Of a stretch of DNA of 64,000 bases, positions 1 to 9,095 are shown one piece after another (within the stretch, counting starts at the first letter, position 1; each line of letters starts with the position of its first letter). The DNA is from Paracoccus stylophorae. Lineage in GTDB: Bacteria > Pseudomonadota > Alphaproteobacteria > Rhodobacterales > Rhodobacteraceae. Position numbers and translations under genes: made by a program. The stretch covers positions 2,709,001-2,773,000 of the forward strand of contig NZ_CP067134.1 in the NCBI RefSeq assembly GCF_028553765.1, written 5' to 3'. Under the pieces are notes generated by a model that was not told the origin of the DNA, searched no databases, and saw only the letters and a list, made by a program, of their open reading frames with translations.

Positions 1-55
1 CGTTTCCGACCGGCCACGCCCTTCCTGCGACATGCCCGGCGGCCGGGCCGCCCGC

Positions 56-1222
56 TCAGGCGGCGGGCAGGCGGTTTTCGACCATGCCGGCATACCAGCT
101 TGCGCCGGCGGGGATCGCGTCGTCGTTGAAATTGTAGGCCGGGTGATGGACCATCGCCGTATCGCCGTTGCCCACGAAGATATAGGCGCCCGGACGTTCC
201 AGCAGCATATAGCTGAAATCCTCGCCGCCCATCATCGGCTGCATGTCCATGTTCACGTCGCCGGCGATCTGGCGGGCCACGTCGGCGGCCCATTCGGTCG
301 CCTGATCGTCGTTCATCGTCACCGGATAGCCGCGTTCATACTCCACCCTGGCGGTCGCGCCCATCGCGGCGGCGACATTGGTGGCGACGCGGGTGATGCC
401 TTCCTCAAGCTGGTCGCGCACGCCGGGTTCCAGGCTGCGGGCGGTGCCCTTCAGCTTGACCACCTGCGGGATGACGTTGTGCGCCGTCGAATCGGTCGAG
501 ACGACACAGACCGAGATCACCGCGTTCTTCAGCGGGTCGATATTGCGCGACACGACCGATTGCAGCGCGACGACGATCTGCGCCGCCGTCAGCGTGGTGT
601 CGATGCATTCATGCGGCTTGGCGGCGTGCCCGCCCTTGCCGGTCACGGTGATGTCGAACTGGTCGGCGGCGGCCATCATCGCCCCCGGCTTGATCGCGAA
701 GGTGCCGGTGGGAACGCCCGGCATGTTGTGCATCCCGTAGACCTCGTCGATCTTCCAGCGCTCGATCAGACCGTCCTTGACCATCGCGTCGCCGCCTGCC
801 CCGCCCTCTTCGGCGGGCTGGAAGATGACCACCGCGGTGCCGTCGAAATTGCGCGTCTCGGCCAGGTATTTCGCCGCCCCCAGCAACATCGCGGTGTGGC
901 CGTCATGGCCGCAGGCATGCATCTTGCCCGGCGTCTTCGAGGCGTATTCGACCCCCGTCTGTTCGTGGATCGGCAGCGCATCCATGTCCGCGCGCAGGCC
1001 GATCACCCGGCCCTTGCTGTCGGAATTTCCGCGGATGACGCCCACGACACCGGTCCGGCCGATCCCTTCGGTCACCTCGTCGCAGCCGAATTCGCGCAGC
1101 AGGTCGGCGACCTTTCCGGCGGTCCGGTGCACGTCGTAAAGCAGTTCGGGATGTTCGTGGAAATCGCGGCGCCAGGCGGTGATCTGGGGCAGCAGTTCGG
1201 CAAAGCGGTTCTTGACGGGCAT
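56..1222 (-). CDS. M20 family amidohydrolase (hippurate hydrolase-like)
   Basis: A cytoplasmic metal-dependent amidohydrolase of 388 residues, the usual length for the M20D subfamily that removes acyl groups from N-acyl amino acids. The metal-site motif ACGHDGH holds Cys104 and His106, and PAEEGG holds Glu138/139; the dimerisation-domain motif GKGGHAAKPH follows. The start was set at MPVKNRF because the family begins there; the open frame extends much further upstream without homology. It lies downstream of the peptide-transporter ATPase on the same strand, 164 bases away, so it may act on what that transporter imports. The substrate is not visible in the sequence. Just after the stop, a G+C-rich hairpin (34-48) without a T-run may end the transcript. 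Confidence 0.9.
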   Translation of the reverse strand: MPVKNRFAELLPQITAWRRDFHEHPELLYDVHRTAGKVADLLREFGCDEVTEGIGRTGVVGVIRGNSDSKGRVIGLRADMDALPIHEQTGVEYASKTPGKMHACGHDGHTAMLLGAAKYLAETRNFDGTAVVIFQPAEEGGAGGDAMVKDGLIERWKIDEVYGMHNMPGVPTGTFAIKPGAMMAAADQFDITVTGKGGHAAKPHECIDTTLTAAQIVVALQSVVSRNIDPLKNAVISVCVVSTDSTAHNVIPQVVKLKGTARSLEPGVRDQLEEGITRVATNVAAAMGATARVEYERGYPVTMNDDQATEWAADVARQIAGDVNMDMQPMMGGEDFSYMLLERPGAYIFVGNGDTAMVHHPAYNFNDDAIPAGASWYAGMVENRLPAA

Positions 1223-1274
1223 GATCGGTCTCCTTCGCCCATAAGGATGATATCTTTGTGCATGCCGTGCAAGT

Positions 1275-1328
1275 GGGGGCGCTGCCCCCGGCGCCTTGCG
1301 GCGCCTCCCCCGAGGTATTTGGAAAGAG
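1275..1328 (+). repeat. Double-hairpin intergenic element with GTATTTGG tail, copy 1
   Basis: Two adjacent perfect stem-loops (1275-1280 with 1284-1289, and 290s-type stem 1290-1295 with 1300-1305) are followed by TCCCCCGAGGTATTTGGAAA. It sits between the ABC ATPase stop and the amidohydrolase start. A related structure occurs in the opposite orientation at 25797-25845. I associate this pattern with repeated intergenic elements in Rhodobacteraceae; the function is unknown and it could act as an attenuating or processing hairpin. Confidence 0.6.
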
Positions 1329-1386
1329 GGCGAGGCGGCAGGGGCACAGGCGCGGCCGGGGGATGCAGGCCGCACCGGGTCTGCGG

Positions 1387-3219
1387 TCAGGAATGCGTCC
1401 TCGGCTCGACCAGCACCCGGTGGCCCGGTGCGACCTCGCGATAGACCGAGGGCGAGGCCTGATGATCGACCGGATGGATGGGCGAGGGAATCGGCTGGAA
1501 GCTGAGATCCTCGCTGATCTTCTTCTGGCGCGGATCGGCCACCGGCACCGCCAGCATCAGTTGCCGCGTATAGCTGTGCTGGGGATTTTCGAAGACCTGC
1601 TGGCGGGTTCCCATCTCGACGATGCGGCCCAGATACATGACGCCGACATGATGGCTGACCCGTTCGACCACCGCCATGTCGTGGCTGATGAACAGCATCG
1701 AGATGCCCAGATCCTGCTGCAACTCCATCAGCAGGTTCAGCACCTGCGCCTGCACCGACACGTCCAGCGCCGACACCGCCTCGTCGGCGACGATCAGTTT
1801 CGGGTTCAGCGCCAGGGCGCGGGCGATCGCGATGCGCTGTCGCTGGCCGCCCGACATCTCGTGCGGATAGCGGCGCATGAAATGGCGCGGCAGTTCCACC
1901 CGGTCGAACAGCGCGGCGATCCGGTCCTGCCGTTCCGAGCGACTGCCGATGCCGAAATTCTGCATCGGTTCGGCCACCTGATCGTAAAGCTTCATATGCG
2001 GATCGAGGCTGGCGAACGGGTCCTGAAAGATCATCTGCATGTAGCGCCGGGCGCGGCGCAGCGCCGAGGGCGACAGCGCCAGCACATCCGTCCCGTCCAG
2101 ATCGACCTGCCCCGATTGCGGCTCGACCAGCCGCAGGATCGAGCGGCCGCAGGTGGATTTGCCGCACCCCGATTCGCCGACCAGAGACATCGTCTCGCCG
2201 GAATTGATCGTGAAGCTGACATCCTCGACCGCGTGGACATTCGCCACGGTGCGGCGCAGAAGACCGCCCTTGACGGCAAAGCGCGTGGTCAGATGTTTCA
2301 CCGTCAGCAGCGGTCTGGGATCGGCCACGATGATCGGTTCGGGCTTGCCCATCGTGCCGTCATGCATCAGCCGCAGCCGTTCTGGGGCAGGCTTGCCGGT
2401 CATCTCGCCCAGGCGCGGCACGGCGGCCAGCAGCATCCGGGTGTAATCCTGCTGCGGATTTTCGAAGATCTCGGTGACCGGTCCTTCTTCGACCTTGTCG
2501 CCGCGATACATCACCACCACCCGGTCGGCCATCTGCGCGACCACCGCCATGTCGTGGGTGATGAACATCACCGCGATCTGCTTTTCGCGCTTCAGCCGGT
2601 CGATCAGCGCCAGGATCTCGGCCTGGATGGTCACGTCCAGCGCCGTGGTGGGTTCGTCGCAGATCAGCAGGCGCGGCTCGCACGCCATGGCGATGGCGAT
2701 CACCACGCGCTGGCGCATCCCGCCGGACAGTTCGTGCGGATACTGGTCCAGCCGGCGTTCGGGTTCGGGGATGCGCACCTGGTGCAGGATCTCCAGCGCG
2801 CGGGCGCGGGCCTGTTTCCTGTCCATGCCGCGATGTGCGACCAGACCTTCGGCAAGCTGGTCGCCCACCGTGAAGACCGGGTTCAGCGCCGTCATCGGTT
2901 CCTGAAAGATCATGCCGATCCGGTTGCCGCGAATGTCGCGCATCGCGGGCGTCGACTGCCGCGCCAGGTCGATCATCACGCCATCGCCCGGATCGAACAT
3001 CAGCCGTCCATTGGTGATCGTGCCGCCGCCGAATTCGACCAGCCGCATCAGCGACAGCGAACTGACCGACTTGCCCGATCCCGATTCGCCCACCACGCAC
3101 ACGCATTCGCCGGGCCGGATGTCGAAGCTGACATCCTTGACCCCGACCACGACACCGTCATTGGTGTCGAATTCGACGCGCAGCTTTTCAATGGAAACAA
3201 GCGGATTTTCGTCCAGCAT
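1387..3219 (-). CDS. Peptide ABC transporter, fused double ATPase (DppD-DppF type)
   Basis: Supplies ATP hydrolysis for a peptide-type (OppDF/DppDF) importer. At 610 residues it contains two complete ATP-binding domains in one chain, whereas many systems have two separate subunits of about 330. Domain 1 has Walker A GESGSGKS near residue 44 and signature LSGGMRQR; domain 2 has GESGCGKST near residue 345 and signature MSGGQRQR. Each ends with the C-terminal extension typical of oligopeptide ATPases (VPRLGEM; VPVADPRQ). The start MLDENP was chosen because the 26 extra upstream codons overlap the promoter region. It is divergent from the binding-protein and permease genes, so the transporter is split over two transcripts. 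Confidence 0.93.
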   Translation of the reverse strand: MLDENPLVSIEKLRVEFDTNDGVVVGVKDVSFDIRPGECVCVVGESGSGKSVSSLSLMRLVEFGGGTITNGRLMFDPGDGVMIDLARQSTPAMRDIRGNRIGMIFQEPMTALNPVFTVGDQLAEGLVAHRGMDRKQARARALEILHQVRIPEPERRLDQYPHELSGGMRQRVVIAIAMACEPRLLICDEPTTALDVTIQAEILALIDRLKREKQIAVMFITHDMAVVAQMADRVVVMYRGDKVEEGPVTEIFENPQQDYTRMLLAAVPRLGEMTGKPAPERLRLMHDGTMGKPEPIIVADPRPLLTVKHLTTRFAVKGGLLRRTVANVHAVEDVSFTINSGETMSLVGESGCGKSTCGRSILRLVEPQSGQVDLDGTDVLALSPSALRRARRYMQMIFQDPFASLDPHMKLYDQVAEPMQNFGIGSRSERQDRIAALFDRVELPRHFMRRYPHEMSGGQRQRIAIARALALNPKLIVADEAVSALDVSVQAQVLNLLMELQQDLGISMLFISHDMAVVERVSHHVGVMYLGRIVEMGTRQQVFENPQHSYTRQLMLAVPVADPRQKKISEDLSFQPIPSPIHPVDHQASPSVYREVAPGHRVLVEPRTHS

Positions 3220-3248
3220 GGAACATCCCCGGTTCAGGCCATCCGCGA

Positions 3249-3276
3249 AGGCTAGCCGGGCAACCGCGAATGTCAA
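3249..3276 (-). promoter_or_regulatory. Promoter for the fused ABC ATPase
   Basis: Read on the minus strand, a perfect TTGACA (3276-3271) is followed after 16 bases by TAGCCT (3254-3249). The predicted transcript start is near 3242, giving a 5' leader of about 23 bases before the ATG at 3219. Confidence 0.6.
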
Positions 3277-3497
3277 AGCGAAACCGCCGGGTGTCACAAA
3301 GCCCGGACGGGGCTTTCAAAAACGCTTGCTTTTCAAATGGGGTTGGTTTGAAACTGAGGGCAGTCCGCAGGGATGGCGGCACGCAGAACGACACCCGGAA
3401 CAACCGGAAAGACAATGAAAACCGACGGCCCTTCAACGGCTTGCGACGCGCGGCGTGCCCTGCCCCCGACGGGACCTATCCCCAACAGGAGCGATTG

Positions 3498-5201
3498 ATG
3501 AAACTGAGAACCTTGTTGATGGGCGCGGCGGCGACGCTGTCGCTGGCCCCTGCGGCGATGGCCGAACGCGGCGCGGACGGTCAGGTCAACATCATCATGT
3601 GGCAGGCGCCGTCGACGATGAACCTGTATCTGTCCAGCGGCACCAAGGACATCATCGCCGCCAGCATGACGCTGGAGCCGCTGGCCAGCTTCACCCCCGA
3701 CGGCAAGCTGACCCCGCGCCTGGCGGCCGAACTGCCCTCGCTGGAAAATGGCGGGATTTCCGAGGATCTGAAGACCGTCACCTGGAAGCTGAAAGAGGGG
3801 ATCAAGTGGTCGGACGGCAGCGACCTGACCGCCGATGACGTGGTCTTCACGGCCAATTACTGCCTGGACCCCGATGGCGGCTGCGCGCAGCTTGCCAAGT
3901 TCGAGGGCGTCGAAAAGGTCGAGGCGGTCGATCCGCTGACCGTGCAGGTGACGTTCACCGAACCGCATCCCGACCCGTTCTCGGCCTTCGTGGGCGGGCA
4001 GTCGCCGATCCTGCAAAAGGCGCAGTTCGAAAACTGCATCGGCGCCGCCGCGCCCACCTGCACCGAACAGAATTTCAACCCGATCGGCACCGGCCCCTTC
4101 AAGGTGATCGAGTTCAAGACCAACGACGTGATCACGTTCGAGGCCAATCCCGAATATCGCGACCTCGAAAAACCCGCCTTCGCGACGCTGACGATCAAGG
4201 GCGGCGGCGATGCGGCGGCGGCGGCGCGTTCGGTTCTGGAAACGGGCGAATTCGACTATGCCTGGAACACCCAGCTTGCGCCCGACGTGCTGGCGGGGAT
4301 GGCCGCGAACGGCAAGGGTCATGTCGAGACCGCGTTCGGCAGCCTTGTGGAACGCATCCATGTGAACCTGACCGACCCCTCGCCCTCGCTGCCCGAGGGT
4401 GAGCGGTCGACGACCCAGCATCCCCATCCGTTCCTGACCGATCCGGCGGTGCGTCAGGCGCTGTCCATGGCCATCGACCGGCAGTTGCTGACCGAGATCG
4501 GCTATGGCCAGGCCGGTCAGCCGACCTGCAATCTGGTTCCCGCGCCCGAAGCCTGGGCCTCGGAAAACATGGATTGCCTGAACCAGGACATCGAAGGCGC
4601 GAAAAAGCTGCTGGACGATGCCGGGTGGGTGCCGGGCGGCGACGGCGTGCGCGAAAAGGACGGGATGCGGCTGTCGCTGCTGTACCAGACCGCCGTGAAC
4701 GCGGTGCGGCAGGATTTTCAGGCGCTGATCAAGCAGTGGTGGTCGGAAATCGGAATCGAGACCGAATTGAAGACCGTCGATGCCTCGGTCTTCTTCGGCA
4801 GCGATCCCGGCTCGCCCGACACGTTCCAGAAATTCTATGCCGATGTCGAGATGTATGCCAACAACTTCGAAGGCAACAACCCCGAACCCTATCTGGCCAA
4901 GAACACCTGCGACAAGGCGCCGGGACCGGACAACCAGTGGCAGGGTGAGAATACCAGCCGCTATTGCGACCCGGAATATGACAAGCTGGTGGTGGAACTG
5001 GGCCAGACGGTCGATCTGACCGAACGCGGCAATCTGGGCAAGCGGATGAACGAGATGATCACCCGCGACAGCCACGCGGTCATCCCGCTGGTCTATCGCG
5101 GCACCGCCTCGGCCGTCAGCGACACGCTGGGCGGCGTCGAACTGAACGCCTGGGATACCGAGATCTGGAACGTCGCGGACTGGTATCGCAAATCCGAATG
5201 A
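3498..5201 (+). CDS. Peptide ABC transporter solute-binding protein 1 (family 5)
   Basis: Periplasmic ligand-binding subunit of the peptide-type importer, 567 residues. It starts with a signal peptide (MKLRTLLMGAAATLSLAPAAMA) and has the family-5 pattern, including TWKLKEGIKWSDGSDLTADDV and the RQALSMAIDR segment. Cysteine pairs (NYCLDPDGGC; CIGAAAPTC) suggest disulfides. AGGAG lies 5 bases before the ATG, which fixes the start. The next gene is a close paralogue. The intergenic stretch 3220-3497 holds divergent regulatory DNA; a weak TTGCTT-17-TGAAAC (3326-3354) could drive this gene. The ligand is unknown; the nearby amidohydrolase hints at acylated peptides or amino acids. Confidence 0.92.
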   Translation: MKLRTLLMGAAATLSLAPAAMAERGADGQVNIIMWQAPSTMNLYLSSGTKDIIAASMTLEPLASFTPDGKLTPRLAAELPSLENGGISEDLKTVTWKLKEGIKWSDGSDLTADDVVFTANYCLDPDGGCAQLAKFEGVEKVEAVDPLTVQVTFTEPHPDPFSAFVGGQSPILQKAQFENCIGAAAPTCTEQNFNPIGTGPFKVIEFKTNDVITFEANPEYRDLEKPAFATLTIKGGGDAAAAARSVLETGEFDYAWNTQLAPDVLAGMAANGKGHVETAFGSLVERIHVNLTDPSPSLPEGERSTTQHPHPFLTDPAVRQALSMAIDRQLLTEIGYGQAGQPTCNLVPAPEAWASENMDCLNQDIEGAKKLLDDAGWVPGGDGVREKDGMRLSLLYQTAVNAVRQDFQALIKQWWSEIGIETELKTVDASVFFGSDPGSPDTFQKFYADVEMYANNFEGNNPEPYLAKNTCDKAPGPDNQWQGENTSRYCDPEYDKLVVELGQTVDLTERGNLGKRMNEMITRDSHAVIPLVYRGTASAVSDTLGGVELNAWDTEIWNVADWYRKSE

Positions 5202-5307
5202 CGCGGGACGCATATCGGGCCGCGCCGGGCAGAACGCCCGGCGCGGTCGTTGCCGGGGTCGCGCCCCTGCGTCCGGCACCCCATCGCCACAACGAAAGGA
5301 CAGACCG

Positions 5308-7026
5308 ATGACCGGCACCGCCACACGCCGCCGCACCACCGCCGCCGCGCTGACCGCCCTGTGCGCCGCCTCTCCGGCTTTTGCCGAACGGGGGACGGAT
5401 GGCGAATTGCGGCTGATGCTGTGGCAGGCGCCCTCGACGCTGAACGTCTATCTGTCCACCGGCACCAAGGACATGCTGGCCTCGTCGCTGGTTCTGGAAC
5501 CGCTGGCCGGGTTCGCGCCGGACGGCAGCATCTATCCGCGTCTGGCGGCCGAGATCCCCACCACCGAAAACGGCGGTCTGGCCGAAGACCTGACCTCGAT
5601 CACCTGGACGCTGAAGGAAGGGCTGACATGGTCCGACGGCAGCCCTGTCACCGCCGAGGACGTGAAATTCACCGCCGATTACTGCATGGACCCGCAAGGC
5701 GGCTGTGCGCAGCTTGCCAAATTCGAAGGCATCGACAAGGTCGAGGTGGTGGACCCGCGCACGGTGAAGATCAGCTTTACCGAACCGCGCCCCAACCCCT
5801 ATGAGGCGTTCGTCGGCAGCCTTGCGCCGGTGATCCAGAAGGCGCAGTTCGCAGACTGCACCGGCGCGCGCACCAGTTCCTGCACCGACCAGAATTTCGG
5901 CCCCATCGGCACCGGACCGTTCCGCGTCACCCGGTTTCTGACCAACGATGTCTCGACCTACGAGGCCAATCCCGAATATCGCGACCCGTCTCTGCCCGCC
6001 TTTGCGACCGTGACGCTGAAGGGCGGCGGCGATTCCGCCTCGGCGGCGCGGGCGGTGCTGGAAACCGGCGAATACGATTACGGCTGGAACGTGCAGCTTT
6101 CCCCCGAGGTGTTGCAGGGCATGCTGGCCGCCGGCAAGGGCCAGCTTGAGGTCGATTTCGGCGCCACCGTCGAACATGTGGTGCTGAACATGTCCGACCC
6201 CTCGCCCGATCTGTCCGAGGGCGAGCGGTCGACGATCCAGCATCCGCACCCGATCCTGTCCGACGAACGCGTGCGCCGCGCCCTGTCCATGGCCATCGAC
6301 CGCAATCTGCTGAACGAGGTGGGATATGGCGACACCGGCCGCGCCACCTGCAACATGGTTCCCGCCCCCGAGGTGTTCGCCGCCGACAACACCGACTGCC
6401 TGACCCAGGACATCGAGGGCGCCCGCGCACTGCTGGACGAGGCCGGCTGGACCGACAGCGACGGCGACGGCGTGCGCGACAAGGACGGGCGCAAACTGTC
6501 GCTGCTGTTCCAGTCCTCGGTCAACTCGGTCCGGCAGGATTTTCAGGCGCTGATCAAGCAGTGGTGGTCGGAAATCGGGGTCGAGACCGAGTTGAAGACC
6601 GTCGATGCCTCGGTCTTTTTCGGCAGCGATCCCGGCTCGCCCGACACGCTGACCAAGTTCTATGCCGACGCGCAGATGTATACGACCGTCTTCGACGGCA
6701 CCGACCCCGGCAGCTATCTGGCCAAGCGCACCTGCGACAAGGCGCCCGGACCGGAAAACCAGTGGCAGGGCGAGAATGCGGGCCGCTATTGCGACCCCGA
6801 ATACGACGCGCTGATCGATGAGCTGGGCCGCACCGCCGGGATCGAAAAGCGGGGCGAACTGGCGCGCCAGGCGAACCTGATGCTGACCCGCGATTCGATG
6901 GGAATGCTGCCGCTGATCGCGCGCGGCCGCGTCTCGGTCAGTTCGAACCGGCTGGACGGGGTGCAGATGAACGCATGGGACAGCGAGTTCTGGAACATCG
7001 CCGAATGGTCCCGCGCGGCAGAATGA
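5308..7026 (+). CDS. Peptide ABC transporter solute-binding protein 2 (paralogue)
   Basis: A second family-5 periplasmic binding protein, 572 residues, with signal peptide ending near SPAFA. It aligns along its whole length with the preceding gene, including the cysteine pairs and the motif QDFQALIKQWWSEIG. Some DNA stretches (4714-4820 against 6534-6640) are nearly identical, pointing to tandem duplication with later gene conversion. AAAGGA precedes the ATG. It is followed by the two permease genes in the same orientation, so one set of permeases probably serves two receptors with different ligand preferences (inference). Confidence 0.92.
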   Translation: MTGTATRRRTTAAALTALCAASPAFAERGTDGELRLMLWQAPSTLNVYLSTGTKDMLASSLVLEPLAGFAPDGSIYPRLAAEIPTTENGGLAEDLTSITWTLKEGLTWSDGSPVTAEDVKFTADYCMDPQGGCAQLAKFEGIDKVEVVDPRTVKISFTEPRPNPYEAFVGSLAPVIQKAQFADCTGARTSSCTDQNFGPIGTGPFRVTRFLTNDVSTYEANPEYRDPSLPAFATVTLKGGGDSASAARAVLETGEYDYGWNVQLSPEVLQGMLAAGKGQLEVDFGATVEHVVLNMSDPSPDLSEGERSTIQHPHPILSDERVRRALSMAIDRNLLNEVGYGDTGRATCNMVPAPEVFAADNTDCLTQDIEGARALLDEAGWTDSDGDGVRDKDGRKLSLLFQSSVNSVRQDFQALIKQWWSEIGVETELKTVDASVFFGSDPGSPDTLTKFYADAQMYTTVFDGTDPGSYLAKRTCDKAPGPENQWQGENAGRYCDPEYDALIDELGRTAGIEKRGELARQANLMLTRDSMGMLPLIARGRVSVSSNRLDGVQMNAWDSEFWNIAEWSRAAE

Positions 7027-7087
7027 CCCTTCCCGCCGCATCCGCGCCGCCGACGACCGCCGCAAAAGCCCGCCACCAGAGGGTCAG

Positions 7088-8095
7088 ATGCTGAATTTCA
7101 CGATCCGCAGATTGCTGCTGGCCATTCCGACGCTGCTGTTCATCTCGCTGGTGATCTTCCTGCTGCTCGAGGCGTCGCCCGGCGATCCGCTGGGCGATGT
7201 GCCCCTGACCGTGCCGCCCGAGGTCAAGGAAAGGATGCGCGAGGCGCTGGGGCTGGGTCAGGCGTGGTATATCCGCTATGTCCTGTGGCTGAAGCAGTTC
7301 TTCTGGGTCGAGCCGCTGCATTGGTTCGACCATTTCTTCGGCACCGGCTTCAGCGACGGCAGGCAGCGGATCATCAGCTTTCAGTCGCGCAGCCCGGTCT
7401 TCGACGTGATCGCGCAGCGCCTGCCCCAGACCCTGATCGTGGTCGGCATGTCCTATATCGTCGGCGTCATGATCGCGATCCCGATCGGCATCCTGTCGGC
7501 CTATCGGCAATATTCGTGGTTCGATCAGGTCGGGACCTTCGTGTCGATGATCGGCTTCTCGATGCCGACCTTCTTCACCGGGGTGGTGATGATCATCGTC
7601 TTCGGGGTCAAGCTGCAATGGTTTCCGTCGGTCTATGACACGACGCTGGTCGTGCGCGACTGGGACAGCTTTCTGGCGCAGGCGCGGCAGATGGTGATGC
7701 CGGTGACGGTGCTGGCGCTGTATAACGCAGCCCAGGTCAGCCGGTTCATGCGCGCCTCGATGCTGGACAATCTGGGACAGGATTACGTCCGCACCGCCCG
7801 CGCCAAGGGTCTGAGCGAGCGCAAGGTGGTGCTGAAACACGTGCTGCGCAACAGCCTGATCCCGGTCGTCACCGTGATCGCCCTGGGCCTGCCCACCGTG
7901 TTCGGCGGCGCGCTGATCACCGAACAGGTGTTCAAGGTCAACGGCATCGGCCAGTTGCTGATCACCGCGATCTATGCCAACGACCTGCCGATGGTGCTGA
8001 CGGTGACGTTCCTGTTCGCGATCCTGATCGTCCTGTTCACGCTGATCGCCGACGTGCTTTACGGCCTTCTCGATCCAAGGATCCGCTATGACTGA
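7088..8095 (+). CDS. Peptide ABC transporter permease (DppB type)
   Basis: Inner-membrane subunit, 335 residues, beginning MLNFTIRRLLLAIPTLLFIS as typical of DppB/OppB, with about six membrane spans. The cytoplasmic EAA loop that contacts the ATPase is visible as YVRTARAKGLSERKVVLKHVLRNSL. The ATG follows an AGAGGG ribosome site. The stop overlaps the start of the next permease by 8 bases, indicating translational coupling. Confidence 0.93.
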   Translation: MLNFTIRRLLLAIPTLLFISLVIFLLLEASPGDPLGDVPLTVPPEVKERMREALGLGQAWYIRYVLWLKQFFWVEPLHWFDHFFGTGFSDGRQRIISFQSRSPVFDVIAQRLPQTLIVVGMSYIVGVMIAIPIGILSAYRQYSWFDQVGTFVSMIGFSMPTFFTGVVMIIVFGVKLQWFPSVYDTTLVVRDWDSFLAQARQMVMPVTVLALYNAAQVSRFMRASMLDNLGQDYVRTARAKGLSERKVVLKHVLRNSLIPVVTVIALGLPTVFGGALITEQVFKVNGIGQLLITAIYANDLPMVLTVTFLFAILIVLFTLIADVLYGLLDPRIRYD

Positions 8096-9083
8096 GGCCG
8101 AAAAACAGCGCCGGCTGGACACGCAGGAACTGGTCGACGAATCCGCGTCGGGCGCGCCCGTCACCAGCGAATTGCCGCCCGACAACCCGGTGCGGGCGGG
8201 GGGCGAGACGCGCAGCCAGTGGCACGATGTCTGGCGCCAGTTCCGCAGCCACAAGGGCGCGATGGTGGCGCTGGTCCTGTTCGTGGGCGTGCTGCTGTTC
8301 GTGTCGATCGGCCCGCTTCTGTGGACGCTGGACCCGACCTATGTCGATATCCGGGCGCGCAACACGGGCTTTGTTCCCGCCCATCCGCTTGGCACCGATC
8401 AGCTTGGCCGCGACATGCTGGCGCGGCTGATGGCGGGCGGGCGCGTGTCCATCGCGGTCGGGCTGACGGCAATGATCATCGCCGTCACCCTGGGCAGTTT
8501 CATCGGCGTCGTGGCCGGCTATTTCCGCCGGCTGGACGCGCCGCTGATGCGCCTGACCGAGCTGTTTCTGGCCCTGCCGCTGCTGCCGCTGCTGCTGCTG
8601 ATGGTGACGCTGTTCCGCGAACCGCTGTCGCAGAATTTCGGGCCGGCGATGGGGATCTTCATCCTGATCGTGTCGGCCATCGGCGCGACCAGCTGGATGC
8701 AGTCGGCGCGGATCGTGCGCGGCGACGTGCTGGGGCTGAAGGAACGCGAATTCATCCTGGCCGCCAAGTCGATCGGCACGCCGCCGCGCCGGATGATCCT
8801 GCGCCACATCCTGCCCAACGTGATGTCGCCGATCATGGTGGCGGCGACCCTAGGCATCGCCACCGCGATCATCACCGAAAGCGCGCTCAGCTTTCTGGGG
8901 CTGGGCTTTCCGCCCGATTTCCCGACCTGGGGCCGGCTGCTTTTCGACGCGGTGGACCAGATGGTGCTGTATCCAAGCCGCGTCATCCTGCCGGGCGTCT
9001 TCATCTCGCTGACGGTCTTGTGCGTGAACTATATCGGTGACGGTCTGCGCGACGCGATGGACCCGCGCATCCGCGGCAGGTAA
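8088..9083 (+). CDS. Peptide ABC transporter permease (DppC type)
   Basis: Partner permease of 331 residues. It has an N-terminal cytoplasmic tail of about 50 residues, a first membrane span near residues 60-80, a periplasmic loop with HPLGTDQLGRDMLAR (a DppC hallmark), then the core transporter spans. The EAA loop reads FILAAKSIGTPPRRMILRHI. It overlaps the upstream permease gene and is the last gene of the plus-strand transporter operon, only 12 bases from the convergent aldehyde dehydrogenase stop. Confidence 0.93.
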   Translation: MTEAEKQRRLDTQELVDESASGAPVTSELPPDNPVRAGGETRSQWHDVWRQFRSHKGAMVALVLFVGVLLFVSIGPLLWTLDPTYVDIRARNTGFVPAHPLGTDQLGRDMLARLMAGGRVSIAVGLTAMIIAVTLGSFIGVVAGYFRRLDAPLMRLTELFLALPLLPLLLLMVTLFREPLSQNFGPAMGIFILIVSAIGATSWMQSARIVRGDVLGLKEREFILAAKSIGTPPRRMILRHILPNVMSPIMVAATLGIATAIITESALSFLGLGFPPDFPTWGRLLFDAVDQMVLYPSRVILPGVFISLTVLCVNYIGDGLRDAMDPRIRGR

Positions 9084-9095
9084 GTCCGCGTCTCC

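Noticed and set aside
1258..3255. A 665-codon open frame on plus opposite the fused ABC ATPase
   Set aside because: It mirrors the codon pattern of the ATPase gene and has no recognisable domain.
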